64,000 nt of DNA. Source: Pseudomonas eutrophicaquae. GTDB taxonomy: Bacteria > Pseudomonadota > Gammaproteobacteria > Pseudomonadales > Pseudomonadaceae. Below are positions 29,559 through 39,211 of the stretch, one piece after another; positions within the stretch are counted from its first letter, which is position 1, and each line of letters starts with the position of its first letter. The stretch covers positions 84,386-148,385 of the forward strand of contig NZ_JAMJEZ010000004.1 in assembly GCF_023544715.1 (NCBI RefSeq), written 5' to 3'. Made by a program: the position numbers and the translations under genes. Under the pieces are notes generated by a model, which was given only the letters and a program-made list of their open reading frames with translations, did no database searches and was not told the origin of the DNA.

Positions 29559-30506
29559 ATGCACGCCTCCCCCGCGATCCCCGGCGTGACGATCGGGCTG
29601 GCTGAGCTCCTGGAGATCCGCCATCACCTGCGCCAGATCCAGCTGTTTTCCAAGGATGAGCGGCGCAGCCCGCTGATCGGCCTGCACCAGTCACGCCTGC
29701 GCGGACGCGGTGTGGATTTCGACCAGGTGCGGGTCTATCAGCCGGGTGACGATGTGCGCACCATCGACTGGCGGGTCACCGCCCGCACCCGCGAACCCCA
29801 CACCAAGCTGTTCCATGAGGAGCGCGAGCGGCCGGTCCTGCTGCTGGTCGAGCAGAGTCCGGCGCTGTTTTTCGGCAGCGTGCGCGGCTTCAAGTCGGTG
29901 CTGGCGGCTGAAGTGGCGGCGCTGTTTGGCTGGGCGGCCCTGCAGCATAACGACCGGATCGGCGGACTGGTCTTCGATGGCCAGCAGTGCAGCGAAGTGC
30001 GCCCGCGACGCAGCAAGCAGAGCCTGCTGCAACTGCTCGGCCGCCTGGTGCGCGCCAATCAGGCACTGGCCAGCGCGCCGCCCGCTGCCTCCCCGGGACA
30101 TGGCCTGCCCCGGGCCCTGCGCCGGGCCCGCGAGATCCTGCGTCCGGGCAGTCTGGCGCTGCTGATCGCGGACGAGCGCAGCCTGGACCACGCCGCCGAG
30201 CAGCAGATCGACCTGCTGGCGCAGCACTGTGATTTGATTCTGGTGCCGATCAGCGACCCGCTCGAACACCATTTGCCGGCGGCTGGTCTACTGCGCTTTG
30301 CCGATGCGCAGTGCAGCCTGGTGCTGGACAGCAACGATCCTCGGGTGCGCGAGGCCTGGCAGCAGCAGGCCCGCGAGCGCCAGGCGCGCTGGCAGCGGCT
30401 GGCGCAAAAATCCGGCCTGGCGCTGCTGCCCCTCAGCACCGGCCGCCCGCTACTCGAGCAACTGCAGGCGCAGCTGCAAGCCCCGCAACGGAGTCGTCAG
30501 GCATGA
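29559..30506 (+). CDS. DUF58 domain protein
   Basis: Partner of MoxR in the MoxR-VWA ('Bat') operons; molecular role not established. The 315-residue protein carries the DUF58 signature GRGVDFDQVRVYQPGDDVRTIDW (here split: GRGVDFDQVRVYQPG near residue 48, DDVRTIDWRVTARTRE after it) and ends in a variable region. Unlike longer DUF58 proteins it lacks N-terminal membrane helices and is probably cytosolic. It starts 6 bases after moxR, and its TGA overlaps the next ATG. Confidence 0.9.
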   Translation: MHASPAIPGVTIGLAELLEIRHHLRQIQLFSKDERRSPLIGLHQSRLRGRGVDFDQVRVYQPGDDVRTIDWRVTARTREPHTKLFHEERERPVLLLVEQSPALFFGSVRGFKSVLAAEVAALFGWAALQHNDRIGGLVFDGQQCSEVRPRRSKQSLLQLLGRLVRANQALASAPPAASPGHGLPRALRRAREILRPGSLALLIADERSLDHAAEQQIDLLAQHCDLILVPISDPLEHHLPAAGLLRFADAQCSLVLDSNDPRVREAWQQQARERQARWQRLAQKSGLALLPLSTGRPLLEQLQAQLQAPQRSRQA

Positions 30507-31009
30507 CGGATCGGGAAGCCCTGCTTGCCCAACTGGCCCCCCTGCACCTGCCGGCCGCGCCCTCGCTCTGGCCCCCGGCGCCCGGCTGGTGGCTGCTGGC
30601 GGCCATGCTGCTGGGCCTGACCGCCGCCGCGCTGTATCGCTACCGCCTGCGCACGCCCAGCGCCCCGCCCGCTCCGCCCACGATCGATCTGGAGCCTTAT
30701 CGACAGAGCGCCCTGGAAGCCCTGCAGCAACTGCCGCGCCCCTATGACGGCGCGCCCGCCGGCCCCTGGCTGCAGGCCCTCAATGCCCTGCTCAAACGGC
30801 TGTGCCGGGCCCGCTATCCGGACAGCGCCAGCCATACCCTGAGCGGCCGTGCCTGGCTGGCCTTTCTCGACAACCGCTGCCCAGCCGCCGGGCTGACACG
30901 CTGGATGATTCTGGTCGAGGGCGGCTACCGTGCGGACTGTCGCCTGGATGACAAGGCCATCGAGGGCCTGCAGCAGGCCGTGGCCACCTGGATCCAAAAA
31001 CATGCCTGA
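30503..31009 (+). CDS. DUF4381 membrane protein
   Basis: Small protein typical of MoxR/VWA operons in gammaproteobacteria, function unknown. The 168-residue product has one transmembrane helix near residues 28-48 (WWLLAAMLLGLTAAALYRY), consistent with an N-out anchor, then a cytoplasmic helical domain containing the DUF4381-like LSGRAWLAFLD. ATG 30503 overlaps the DUF58 stop, and its 3' end overlaps the VWA gene by 8 bases. Confidence 0.85.
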   Translation: MTDREALLAQLAPLHLPAAPSLWPPAPGWWLLAAMLLGLTAAALYRYRLRTPSAPPAPPTIDLEPYRQSALEALQQLPRPYDGAPAGPWLQALNALLKRLCRARYPDSASHTLSGRAWLAFLDNRCPAAGLTRWMILVEGGYRADCRLDDKAIEGLQQAVATWIQKHA

Positions 31010-32003
31010 GTTTGCCTGGCCCTGGGTGTTCGCCCTGCTACCGCTGCCCTGGCTGCTGCGCCGCCTGCTACCGGATGCACAGCGGGACGAGCCGGCCCTG
31101 CAGGTCAGCGCGCTGGACGAGCTGGCGCCACCCACCGAACCCCGGCGCACGCCCCTGCTCGGCCCGCCCGTCCGCCAGCTGCCTTATCTGCTGATCTGGC
31201 TGCTGCTGGTCATCGCGGCCGCCCGTCCGCAGTGGCTGGGCGAGCCGCTGCCGGTACCCTCCAGCGGGCGCGATCTGCTGCTGGCGGTGGATGTCTCAGG
31301 CTCCATGGAGCAGTTCGACATGCGCCATGCCGAGCGCTCGATCAGCCGACTGCAGCTGGTACAGGCGCTATTCGGCCCGTTCATCGAGCAGCGTCAGGGC
31401 GACCGGATTGGCCTGATCCTGTTCGGCAGCCGGCCTTACCTGCAGGCACCGCTGACCTTTGATCGCAGCACAGTGCACACCTGGCTGCGCCAGGCACAGG
31501 TCGGGATTGCCGGATCACAAACCGCGCTGGGCGATGCGATAGGGCTGGCGATCAAGCGCCTGCGCCAGCGCCCGGCCAACAGCCGGGTGCTGATCCTGGT
31601 CACCGATGGCGCCAACACCGCCGGCTACCTGCCGCCGCTGACCGCCGCCCGCCTGGCGGCTGCTGAAGGCATCCGGCTGTACACCATCGGCATCGGCGCA
31701 AGCCCCGACGATCTGGAGCAGCTCGGGCCAGACCAGCTGATTCAGGGCCTGGATCTGGATGAGCCCCTGCTGCGCGAAATCGCCGATATTGGCCGCGGCG
31801 CTTATTTTCGCGCCCGCAGCGGTCAGGAGCTTAAGGCCATCACCCACACGCTGGATCAGCTCGAACCGGTCGCCCAGGCGCCGCGCCGCGCTTTTCAGAT
31901 CCACCCGCTGCACCACTGGCCGCTGGCGGCCGCCCTGCTGCTGAGCGTCGGGCTGGCGGTGCAGCGGCACGGTTTGCGCAGGCGCCCGAGGGACTGTTCA
32001 TGA
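31002..32003 (+). CDS. VWA-domain membrane protein (BatA-like)
   Basis: Inner-membrane von Willebrand factor A protein, a predicted MoxR client. The 333-residue protein has two N-terminal hydrophobic segments (about 5-20 and 58-75) and a terminal one (about 305-322). Between them is a VWA domain with an intact metal-ion site: DVSGSM near residue 98, a threonine in SQTALGDAIG, and an aspartate in LVTDGANTAG. The start overlaps DUF4381 and the stop overlaps the next gene (ATGA). Confidence 0.92.
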   Translation: MPEFAWPWVFALLPLPWLLRRLLPDAQRDEPALQVSALDELAPPTEPRRTPLLGPPVRQLPYLLIWLLLVIAAARPQWLGEPLPVPSSGRDLLLAVDVSGSMEQFDMRHAERSISRLQLVQALFGPFIEQRQGDRIGLILFGSRPYLQAPLTFDRSTVHTWLRQAQVGIAGSQTALGDAIGLAIKRLRQRPANSRVLILVTDGANTAGYLPPLTAARLAAAEGIRLYTIGIGASPDDLEQLGPDQLIQGLDLDEPLLREIADIGRGAYFRARSGQELKAITHTLDQLEPVAQAPRRAFQIHPLHHWPLAAALLLSVGLAVQRHGLRRRPRDCS

Positions 32004-33730
32004 GCTGGCTGCCCCACCTGAGCCGCCCCCTCTGGCTGCTCGCCCTGCCCCTGCTGGCCTTGCTGCTGTGGCTGCTGTGGCGGCGGCGTCCGCGCCAGAG
32101 CAGCTGGCAACGCCTGCTGCCCCCGCCGCTGCAACCCTGGCTGCTGCGCGAGGGGGCCAGCGCGCGGCAGCGCCTGAGCCCCTGGTGGCTGCTCGGCATC
32201 GGCTGGCTGCTGGCCGTGCTGGTGCTGGCCGGCCCCGGCTGGCAGCGGCTGGCGCAGCCACTGTCCGGGCGCAGCGAAGCGCTGGTGGTGATGATTGAGC
32301 TGACCCCGGATCTGCTGGCGACCGACCTTGCCCCCAGCCGTCTCGAGCAGGTGCGCCGCAAGCTGCGGGACCTGCTGGACGCGCGCGCCGACGCACCCAC
32401 TGCCCTCATCGTCTACGCCGGCAGCGCCCATGTGCTGATGCCGCTGGCCGAGGATCCGCTCACCGCCCACAACCTGCTAAGCGCCCTGCATCCGCGCCTG
32501 ATGCCGCTGCCGGGCCGGCGGGCTGATCTGGCCGTCGAACGGGCCCTGGCACTGCTTGAGCAGAGCGCCAACGGTCACGGCCAGCTGCTGCTGCTGACCG
32601 GCCAGCTGAGTGCTGAAGAGCGCGAGGGCCTGCGCCGTCAGCGGGCCGCACACCCGCAGCGCCTGTCGATCCTCGGTGTCGGCACGCTGCAGGGCGCGCC
32701 CATCAGCGACCCGCAAGGCGGCCTGCTACGTGATCAGGACGGCGCCATCCGCCTGCCTCGCCTGCAGGAAGCAGCATTGATTGCCAGCGCCGACGCCTAT
32801 CAGCGCCTGAGTCTTGATGAGCGCGACCTGCAGGCGCTGGGCCTGCTGACGCCCTCCCCGCTCGGCCAGTCCAGCACAGGCCACCCGCCGCAGACCAGGC
32901 AGGTCTGGGCCGATCAGGGGCACTGGCTGCTGCTGGCCCTGTTGCTGCTGGCCGCCTGTGGCGCGCGGCGCGGCTGGCTGCTGGTGCTGCCGCTGCTGGT
33001 GCTGCCGCCGGGCGCCGAGGCCGCTGACCTTGAGGCCCTCTGGCGGCGTGCTGACCAGCGTGGCCTGCGTCTGCTGGAAGCCGGGCAGCCCGAACATGCG
33101 GCCCGGCAGTTCCGCGACCCGCACTGGCAGGGCATCGCGCACTTTCGCGCCGGCGACTACGAGGCCGCAGCCGACGCCTTCGCCAGCGCCGCGGGTGCCG
33201 TGGCCCATTACAACCGCGGCACTGCCCTGACCTTTGCCGGCGACTACGAGGCCGCGCGCCAGGCGTATCGCCAGGCGCTGCGCGACGATCCACAGTTTGA
33301 GGATGCCCGCCATAATCTGCAGCATCTGGAGCGCTGGCTCAGCGAGCAGCCCACCCCTGCCCCGCCGCCCCCAGCGCAGACAACGCCGAGCACGGCGGCG
33401 GAGCAGCCTGCCGCCAGCCTGCCTGAGCGCCCACCCGCGCATACGCCAGCCGCAGCACAGCCCCTCCCACACCCGCCGCCCACGCCGGCCCCGCGTGCCA
33501 CCGACATTGCGCCGGCAACCCCCGCGCAAGGCGCGAACGAGGCGCCGCAATCAGCGCCGCTGCACAAGACGACCGAGCCTCCAGCGCTGCCCCGCCCCCT
33601 TGAGCGGCCGCTCGATGAGCAGCAGCAGGCGCTCGAGCACTGGCTGCGGCAGATCCCCGATGACCCCGCCGAATTGCTGCAGCGCACCTTCTGGCAGGAC
33701 CTGCAACAGCAGCAGGAGCGCACCCAATGA
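32000..33730 (+). CDS. VWA-TPR membrane protein (BatB/BatC-like fusion), metal site degenerate
   Basis: A 576-residue protein combining a BatB-like VWA part and a BatC-like TPR part. N-terminal hydrophobic segments (about 10-28 and 62-79) precede a VWA domain in which the DxSxS metal motif is replaced by ELTPD (residues 100-104), so metal binding is doubtful. A third hydrophobic stretch (about 310-345) leads to TPR repeats (about 350-450, e.g. FRAGDYEAAADAFASA). A Pro/Ala-rich linker and an acidic tail (about 455-576) follow. Probably an envelope scaffold working with the MoxR/BatA proteins. Confidence 0.85.
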   Translation: MSWLPHLSRPLWLLALPLLALLLWLLWRRRPRQSSWQRLLPPPLQPWLLREGASARQRLSPWWLLGIGWLLAVLVLAGPGWQRLAQPLSGRSEALVVMIELTPDLLATDLAPSRLEQVRRKLRDLLDARADAPTALIVYAGSAHVLMPLAEDPLTAHNLLSALHPRLMPLPGRRADLAVERALALLEQSANGHGQLLLLTGQLSAEEREGLRRQRAAHPQRLSILGVGTLQGAPISDPQGGLLRDQDGAIRLPRLQEAALIASADAYQRLSLDERDLQALGLLTPSPLGQSSTGHPPQTRQVWADQGHWLLLALLLLAACGARRGWLLVLPLLVLPPGAEAADLEALWRRADQRGLRLLEAGQPEHAARQFRDPHWQGIAHFRAGDYEAAADAFASAAGAVAHYNRGTALTFAGDYEAARQAYRQALRDDPQFEDARHNLQHLERWLSEQPTPAPPPPAQTTPSTAAEQPAASLPERPPAHTPAAAQPLPHPPPTPAPRATDIAPATPAQGANEAPQSAPLHKTTEPPALPRPLERPLDEQQQALEHWLRQIPDDPAELLQRTFWQDLQQQQERTQ

Positions 33731-35355
33731 GTACCCGCCCCATGAACCCTTGGATACTGCTGATCGTCTGGCTGGCCAGCAGCCTGGTCGAAGCCAGCGG
33801 CCTGACCGCCAGCGTGGACCGGCGCAGCCTGACGCTGGGCGAGATCGTCGAACTGCGTCTGGAGGCCGATACAGCCTTGCTGGATGGGCGCCCCGATCTG
33901 CAGGCGCTCAGCGCCCAGTTCGAGATCCTGGAAACCCGCCTGCTCGGCCGGGACAGCAAGGACGGCGACGGCCGCCACCGCGAGCAGCTGCTGATCACCC
34001 TGCAGCCACGCCTGAGCGGTGAGTTGCGGATTCCGGCGCTGCAGATCGGCGACAAGCGCTCGCAGCCGATTCGCCTGCAGGTCATGGCCGCCCGCCCGCT
34101 ACAGGCGCCGAGTGAGCTGGCGGCGGTGTTCATCGACGCCCAGCTCGATCAGCCGCGTGTCTATGTGCAGGCGCAGAGCCTGCTGACCCTGCGCATCTTT
34201 CACTCGGTGGCCCTGTACGATGACAGCCAGCTCAGTCCGCTGGAAATCGAGGATGTCCACGTGGTCCCGCTGGGGCGCGCTCGCACCTATGAGCAGCAGA
34301 TCAATGGAGTGCGTCACGGGGTGATCGAGGTGCGCTATGCCCTGTTCCCGCAGCGCAGTGGCACGCTGCAGATTCCGCCACTGCTGTTCAGCGCCACGGC
34401 GCTGGAGGAAAGCGGCAGTGTGCCGGGGCTGCGCAGTGGGCGGCCGCTGCAGGTGCGCTCGCCCAGCCTGCGCCTTGAGGTACGGCCGCGCCCGGCCGAC
34501 TATCCGGCCGACCAGCCGTGGCTGCCGGCACGCTCTCTGCAACTGGAAGAAATCTGGCGCGGCGCCGAGGGCGAAATCCGCGTCGGCGATTCGCTGACCC
34601 GCACCCTGCGTCTGCGCGCCGAAGGCCTGCCGCCCGCCCAGCTGCCAGAGGTCGCACAAGGCCCGCTCCCGGAAGGTCTGCGCCGTTATCCTGACCAGCC
34701 CCGCCAGCGCGAGCAGTCCGCCAGCGGTGGTCTGATCGGTATCCAGGAGCAGGCCAGCGCACTGGTGCCCACCGGCGCCGGTGACTTCCTGCTGCCGGCG
34801 ATCGAGGTGTTTTGGTGGAATACCGAAGAGGATCGCCTGGTCAGCAGCCGTCTGCCGGAGCGTCCGCTGCAGGTGCTGGCCAGCCGCTTGCCTGCCGCCC
34901 CCAGCGTTACCCCCAGCAGCGTCGAGACAGCGCCCGCAGCCCGGCTCTGGCCCTGGCAGCTGGCCAGCCTGCTGCTGCTGTGCGCCAACCTGCTAACCCT
35001 GGCGCTGTGGTGGCGGGCGCGCCGCCAGCCGGCCATCCTGCGCAGCAGTACCCCCAGCGCGCCCAGCACCCGCATCCTGCTGGAGGATCTGCGCCGCGCC
35101 TGCCAGCACAATGATGCACAGGCCGCCCGTCAGGCACTGGATGCCTGGGCACGTCAGCAGCCGCATACCTTGGCCGAACTGGCCGCACGCCACAGTGCGC
35201 TCAATGTCGCGCTCGATGGCCTGAACGGCGCGCTGTACAGCGAAAGCGGCCCGCGCTGGCAGGGGGAATCGCTCTGGCAGGCCGTGGTCCGGCTGCCTGC
35301 AGGCGTTGGGGATGGCGAGCACAACGGGGAGCTACCACCGCTCTATCCACGCTGA
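33727..35355 (+). CDS. BatD-family envelope protein
   Basis: BatD ('oxygen tolerance') proteins are periplasmic beta-rich proteins anchored by one C-terminal helix, found in Bacteroides aerotolerance operons and in many proteobacteria. The 542-residue product has a signal peptide (MNPWILLIVWLASSLVEA from the second methionine), repeated beta domains, and one transmembrane segment near 405-425 (LASLLLLCANLLTLALWW). A cytoplasmic helical tail follows. It ends the moxR operon and converges on pepN. Confidence 0.88.
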   Translation: MSTRPMNPWILLIVWLASSLVEASGLTASVDRRSLTLGEIVELRLEADTALLDGRPDLQALSAQFEILETRLLGRDSKDGDGRHREQLLITLQPRLSGELRIPALQIGDKRSQPIRLQVMAARPLQAPSELAAVFIDAQLDQPRVYVQAQSLLTLRIFHSVALYDDSQLSPLEIEDVHVVPLGRARTYEQQINGVRHGVIEVRYALFPQRSGTLQIPPLLFSATALEESGSVPGLRSGRPLQVRSPSLRLEVRPRPADYPADQPWLPARSLQLEEIWRGAEGEIRVGDSLTRTLRLRAEGLPPAQLPEVAQGPLPEGLRRYPDQPRQREQSASGGLIGIQEQASALVPTGAGDFLLPAIEVFWWNTEEDRLVSSRLPERPLQVLASRLPAAPSVTPSSVETAPAARLWPWQLASLLLLCANLLTLALWWRARRQPAILRSSTPSAPSTRILLEDLRRACQHNDAQAARQALDAWARQQPHTLAELAARHSALNVALDGLNGALYSESGPRWQGESLWQAVVRLPAGVGDGEHNGELPPLYPR

Positions 35356-35375
35356 ACGGTGGTGCCTGGCTGGAG

Positions 35376-35400
35376 CGGGCGGCGTGATGCCACCCGCCCG
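35376..35400. terminator. Hairpin between convergent batD and pepN
   Basis: Seven-bp GC stem CGGGCGG / CCGCCCG with an 11-base loop in the 50-base gap between the two convergent stops. No clear T-run, so a weak candidate. Confidence 0.3.
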
Positions 35401-35405
35401 TCCCC

Positions 35406-38063
35406 TCAGGCCAGGCTCTTGCTGAGCACCTCGAACACATCGCTGGACAGCTCGCCGCTGTCGCGGATGCGCTCCAGCTCGCCACGCATCAGCGCCTGAC
35501 GGGCGCTGTCGTACTTGCGCCAGCGGGTCAGCGGGGTCAGCTGGCGGGCGGCGATCTGCGGGTTCAGGGCATTCAGGGCGATCACCTGATCGGCGAGGAA
35601 GCGATACCCCGCCCCGTCCAGACGGTGGAAGTTCACCAGGTTCTGGTTGGCGAAGGCACCGATCAGCGCGCGTACCTTGTTGGGGTTCTTCAGGGTGAAG
35701 GCGTGGTGGTGCATCAGCGCCTGTACCCGTTCCAAACCACCCGGCAGCGAACAGCCCGCCTGCACGGCGAACCACTGATCCATCACCAGCGGATCGTCCT
35801 TGAAGTGCTCGGCGAACTTGGCCAGCACCTGGGCCTTTTCGGCATCAAACGGCGAGTTGACCAGCACGGCCAGCGCGGCGAGGCGCTCGGTCATGTTGTC
35901 GGCATGCTCGAACTGCTCGACAGCCGCGGCCAGGGTCTCGTCGTTGTGCGCCAGCAGCAGGTAGGACAGCGCGATGTTCTGCAGGCTACGGCGGGCAATC
36001 TGCGCGGCATCGGCGGCATACAGCGTGCGGCGCGAGGCGTCACGGCAGGCCTGGTAGCGTGCCCACAGCAGGTCGTACAGCTCGCAGGAGATCGCCTCGC
36101 GGGCGAACTCGCGGGCGATGTGGATGGCCTCCACGTCAGCCACTTCGCTGAGCTCGGCGAGATAAGCCTCGGCCGGCAGGGCGAGCATCTCGGCGACCAT
36201 TGCCTGGTCCAGCGTCTCGTCGGCCAGCACCGCGCGCAGCGCCTCGATCAGACGGCCGTCGAGGTGCAGCGGCTCGCCGCGCTGCTGCTGCTCGACCAGC
36301 GCCTGCAGCACCTGCACGGCGAGCTGCTGGCCGGCCTCCCAGCGGTTGAAGCCGTCGCTGTCGTGCTGCATGAGGAACATCAGCTGGTCGCGGCCGTAGG
36401 GGTAATGCAGCTTCACCGGCGCGCTGAAGCCGCGCAGCAGCGACGGCAGCGGCTGGACCGGCACCTCGACGAAGGTGAAGCTCTGTACCGCCTCGGTCAC
36501 CGCCAGCACCCGCGAGGTGCCGGCCGCTTCGGCCTCGCCGGCCAGACGCAGCGGCAGTTCGCGGCCGTGGCTGTCGAGCAGGCCCATGGCCACCGGAATG
36601 ACGAAGGGCTCCTTGCGCTCCTGGCCGGGAGTGGCCGGGCAGCTCTGGCGGAAGGTCAGGGTGTAGGTCTTGGCGTGGGCGTCGTAGCAGTCCTCGACGG
36701 CCAGACGCGGGGTGCCGGACTGGGTGTACCAGCGCTTGAACTGGGCAAGATCCTGGCCGCTGGCATCCTCCATGGCCTGGACGAAGTCGTCGCAGGTCAC
36801 CGCCTGGCCGTCGTGGCGCTCGAAGTACAGATCCGAACCCTTGCGGAACGCCTCGGCGCCGAGCAGGGTGTGGATCATGCGCAGCACTTCCGCGCCCTTC
36901 TCGTAGATGGTCAGGGTGTAGAAGTTGGAGATTTCCATGTAGGAATCCGGGCGCACCGGATGGGCCATGGGGCCGGCGTCCTCGGCGAACTGGTGGGTGC
37001 GCAGGAAGGCCACGTCCTCGATGCGCTTGACCGTGCGCGAGTTCATGTCGGCGCTGAACTCGGCGTCGCGGAACACGGTGAAGCCTTCCTTCAGCGACAG
37101 CTGGAACCAGTCGCGGCAGGTGACGCGGTTGCCCGACCAGTTGTGGAAGTACTCGTGGGCGACCACCGCCTCGACGCGCTGGTGGGCGGCGTCGGTGGCG
37201 GTGTCCGGGTGGGCCAGCACGCAGCTGGAGTTGAAGATGTTGAGGCCCTTGTTCTCCATGGCGCCCATGTTGAAGTCGTTGACCGCGACGATCATGAAGA
37301 TGTCCAGGTCGTATTCGCGCCCGTACACCTCCTCGTCCCACTTCATCGACTTCTTCAGGCTGTCCATGGCGTGCTGCAGCTTGCCGATGTTCTCCGGCTC
37401 GACGTAGATGCGCAGCGCCACGTCGCAGCCGCTCAGGGTGCGGAAGCTGTCCTCGATGCACCACAGATCGCCGGCGACCAGGGCGAACAGGTAGGCCGGC
37501 TTCATGAACGGATCCTGCCAGGTGGCCCAGTGCCGGCCACCCTCCTCCTCGCCGCTGGCGATCGGGTTGCCGTTGGACAGCAGGATCGGATAGGCCTGCT
37601 TGTCCGCACTCAGCGTGGTAGTGAACTTGCTCATCACGTCCGGGCGGTCGAGGTAGAAGGTGATCTTGCGAAAGCCCTCGGCCTCACACTGGGTACAGAA
37701 CATGCCGCTGGACTTGTACAGGCCTTCCAGCGCGGTGTTGCGCTCCGGGTGGATGCGCACCGTGCTGTCGATGACAAAGCTCGGCTGACTGGGCTGCAGG
37801 CTCAGGTGGCTGTCGGTGAGCTGGTAGTCGCCTGTGCCCAGCGGCACGTCATCAAGGTGCAGGGCGAGCAGTTCGAGCTGCTGGCCATCGAGCACCAGCA
37901 TTGGCAAGCCTTCACCGGCCTCGGGGTTGCGGCGCATGACCAGTTGCGCGTGAACCAGGGTGTGGTCCTCGAACAGCTCGAAGGTCAGGTGGGTCTCATC
38001 GATCAGGTAGTCGGGAGCCCGGTAATCCTTGAGATAGACGGTGTTCGGTTGTTCGCTACGCAT
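35406..38063 (-). CDS. pepN: Aminopeptidase N
   Basis: Broad-specificity M1 zinc aminopeptidase for final peptide degradation in the cytoplasm. The 885-residue protein is the usual length and has the exopeptidase motif GAMEN (NMGAMENKGLN, near residue 265) and the zinc motif HEYFHNW with downstream glutamate in SLKEGFTVFRD. The C-terminal half is the helical PepN domain. Codon use between about 36.1 and 37.5 kb seems even more GC-rich than elsewhere, but the frame is continuous. It heads a run of minus-strand genes conserved in Pseudomonas only by proximity; the genes upstream are transcribed into it. Confidence 0.96.
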   Translation of the reverse strand: MRSEQPNTVYLKDYRAPDYLIDETHLTFELFEDHTLVHAQLVMRRNPEAGEGLPMLVLDGQQLELLALHLDDVPLGTGDYQLTDSHLSLQPSQPSFVIDSTVRIHPERNTALEGLYKSSGMFCTQCEAEGFRKITFYLDRPDVMSKFTTTLSADKQAYPILLSNGNPIASGEEEGGRHWATWQDPFMKPAYLFALVAGDLWCIEDSFRTLSGCDVALRIYVEPENIGKLQHAMDSLKKSMKWDEEVYGREYDLDIFMIVAVNDFNMGAMENKGLNIFNSSCVLAHPDTATDAAHQRVEAVVAHEYFHNWSGNRVTCRDWFQLSLKEGFTVFRDAEFSADMNSRTVKRIEDVAFLRTHQFAEDAGPMAHPVRPDSYMEISNFYTLTIYEKGAEVLRMIHTLLGAEAFRKGSDLYFERHDGQAVTCDDFVQAMEDASGQDLAQFKRWYTQSGTPRLAVEDCYDAHAKTYTLTFRQSCPATPGQERKEPFVIPVAMGLLDSHGRELPLRLAGEAEAAGTSRVLAVTEAVQSFTFVEVPVQPLPSLLRGFSAPVKLHYPYGRDQLMFLMQHDSDGFNRWEAGQQLAVQVLQALVEQQQRGEPLHLDGRLIEALRAVLADETLDQAMVAEMLALPAEAYLAELSEVADVEAIHIAREFAREAISCELYDLLWARYQACRDASRRTLYAADAAQIARRSLQNIALSYLLLAHNDETLAAAVEQFEHADNMTERLAALAVLVNSPFDAEKAQVLAKFAEHFKDDPLVMDQWFAVQAGCSLPGGLERVQALMHHHAFTLKNPNKVRALIGAFANQNLVNFHRLDGAGYRFLADQVIALNALNPQIAARQLTPLTRWRKYDSARQALMRGELERIRDSGELSSDVFEVLSKSLA

Positions 38064-38074
38064 GGCGGGCTTCC

Positions 38075-38905
38075 TTAGAGTGGCTGCACGGCCACCTGAT
38101 AGGCGGTGTATTTGCGGATATTGATCACCCCGGTATCGAGGATCAGGTACTGGCCCTTGATCCCCAGCAGGGTGCCTTCGATGACCGGGGTCTTGTCCAG
38201 GTCGAGGCTGACAATCTTTGCCGGGTACTCGGTCACCGGATAGCGGATATCGACCACCTCAGCGTCGGCCAGCGGCTGGATCGCCTGCAGGCCAAAGCGC
38301 TGCTGCAGGGCCTCAAGGCCCTCGCGGCAGGTCTCGAACAGCTGCGCGCGCACCGCCGGCAGATCCACCGGTGCGGCATCGCCCTTGAGCAGCGCGCGCC
38401 AGTTGGTGCGATCCGCCACCTGGCTGCGCAAGAGATCCTCGACCAGCCCGGACTGCTGGCGGGTGGCCACGCGCAGGATCGGCAGCGCCTGACAGGCGCC
38501 CTGATCGAGCCAGCGGGTCGGCAGCTGGGTGGCGCGGGTGATGCCGACCTTCACGCCGCTGGAGTTGGCCAGATAGACCACATGGTCGGTCATGCAGAAC
38601 TGCTCGCCCCAGGCGGGGTCGCGGCAGGTGCCGGCGTCAAAGTGGCACTTTTCCGGGCTCATGATGCAGCTGTCGCACTGCGCCAGCGTGGTCATGCACG
38701 GGTAGCAGTAGCCCTGGGCGTAGCTCTTTTTCGTCTTGCGCCCGCAGTGGCTGCAGTGGATGGCGCCAAGAAATTCAAGGCGCAGACGCTGGCCGAGCAG
38801 CGGGTTGAGGGGCAGCTGGCGATCATCGAGGCGCAGGGCATATTGCACCGGCGCCTCGAGGCGCGCTGCCATCTTGGTCAGCGCACCACGTTCGATGACG
38901 CCCAT
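38075..38905 (-). CDS. DUF2797 family protein
   Basis: Conserved protein of unknown function. The 276 residues contain a cysteine-rich metal-binding-like region: CSHCGRKTKKSYAQGYCYPC near residue 50, CDSCIMSPEKCHF and a CRDPAWGEQFC after it. A GIY-YIG-like VYLANSSGVKVGITR follows near 110, and a C-terminal beta-rich domain contains LLGIKGQYLILDTGVINIRKY. ATG 38905 shares its A with the yeaC stop (TGATG). It lies 11 bases upstream of pepN and is probably cotranscribed. Confidence 0.85.
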   Translation of the reverse strand: MGVIERGALTKMAARLEAPVQYALRLDDRQLPLNPLLGQRLRLEFLGAIHCSHCGRKTKKSYAQGYCYPCMTTLAQCDSCIMSPEKCHFDAGTCRDPAWGEQFCMTDHVVYLANSSGVKVGITRATQLPTRWLDQGACQALPILRVATRQQSGLVEDLLRSQVADRTNWRALLKGDAAPVDLPAVRAQLFETCREGLEALQQRFGLQAIQPLADAEVVDIRYPVTEYPAKIVSLDLDKTPVIEGTLLGIKGQYLILDTGVINIRKYTAYQVAVQPL

Positions 38906-39177
38906 CAGTGCAGGGTGTCGGAGCTGGTCGAGGTCTTGAACAGGATGTTCGGCACCTGAATGGCCTTGGACTGGCATTCCTGCGGGCCCATGTAGCCGGT
39001 GCGCTCCTCCTCCGGCAGGTTCTGCATTTCCCAGGCGATCATCGCCTGCAGGCACAGCTCCTTCTGCTCCTGGCTGAGCTTGCGGCCATCCGGCCACTTG
39101 CCGATTTCCACTGCCAGCTTGAGGTTCTGGTAGATGTCGGCGGTGATGTTCTCGATCATGTCGATGAAGGACGTCAT
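38905..39177 (-). CDS. YeaC-like DUF1315 protein
   Basis: Small conserved gammaproteobacterial protein, function unknown. The 90-residue product shows the family pattern MIENITADIYQNLKLAVEIGKW... WPDGRKLS... near its N-terminus and EERTGYM near residue 58. Start ATG 39177. Its stop overlaps the DUF2797 start, so the two are translationally coupled. Confidence 0.85.
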   Translation of the reverse strand: MTSFIDMIENITADIYQNLKLAVEIGKWPDGRKLSQEQKELCLQAMIAWEMQNLPEEERTGYMGPQECQSKAIQVPNILFKTSTSSDTLH

Positions 39178-39211
39178 GGCATAAACCTCCGGGGGGCAAG
39201 AGTGGGCGATT

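Noticed and set aside
35625-38078. 817-codon plus-strand frame opposite pepN
   Set aside because: Shadow of pepN, which has clear GAMEN and HExxH motifs in the other strand.
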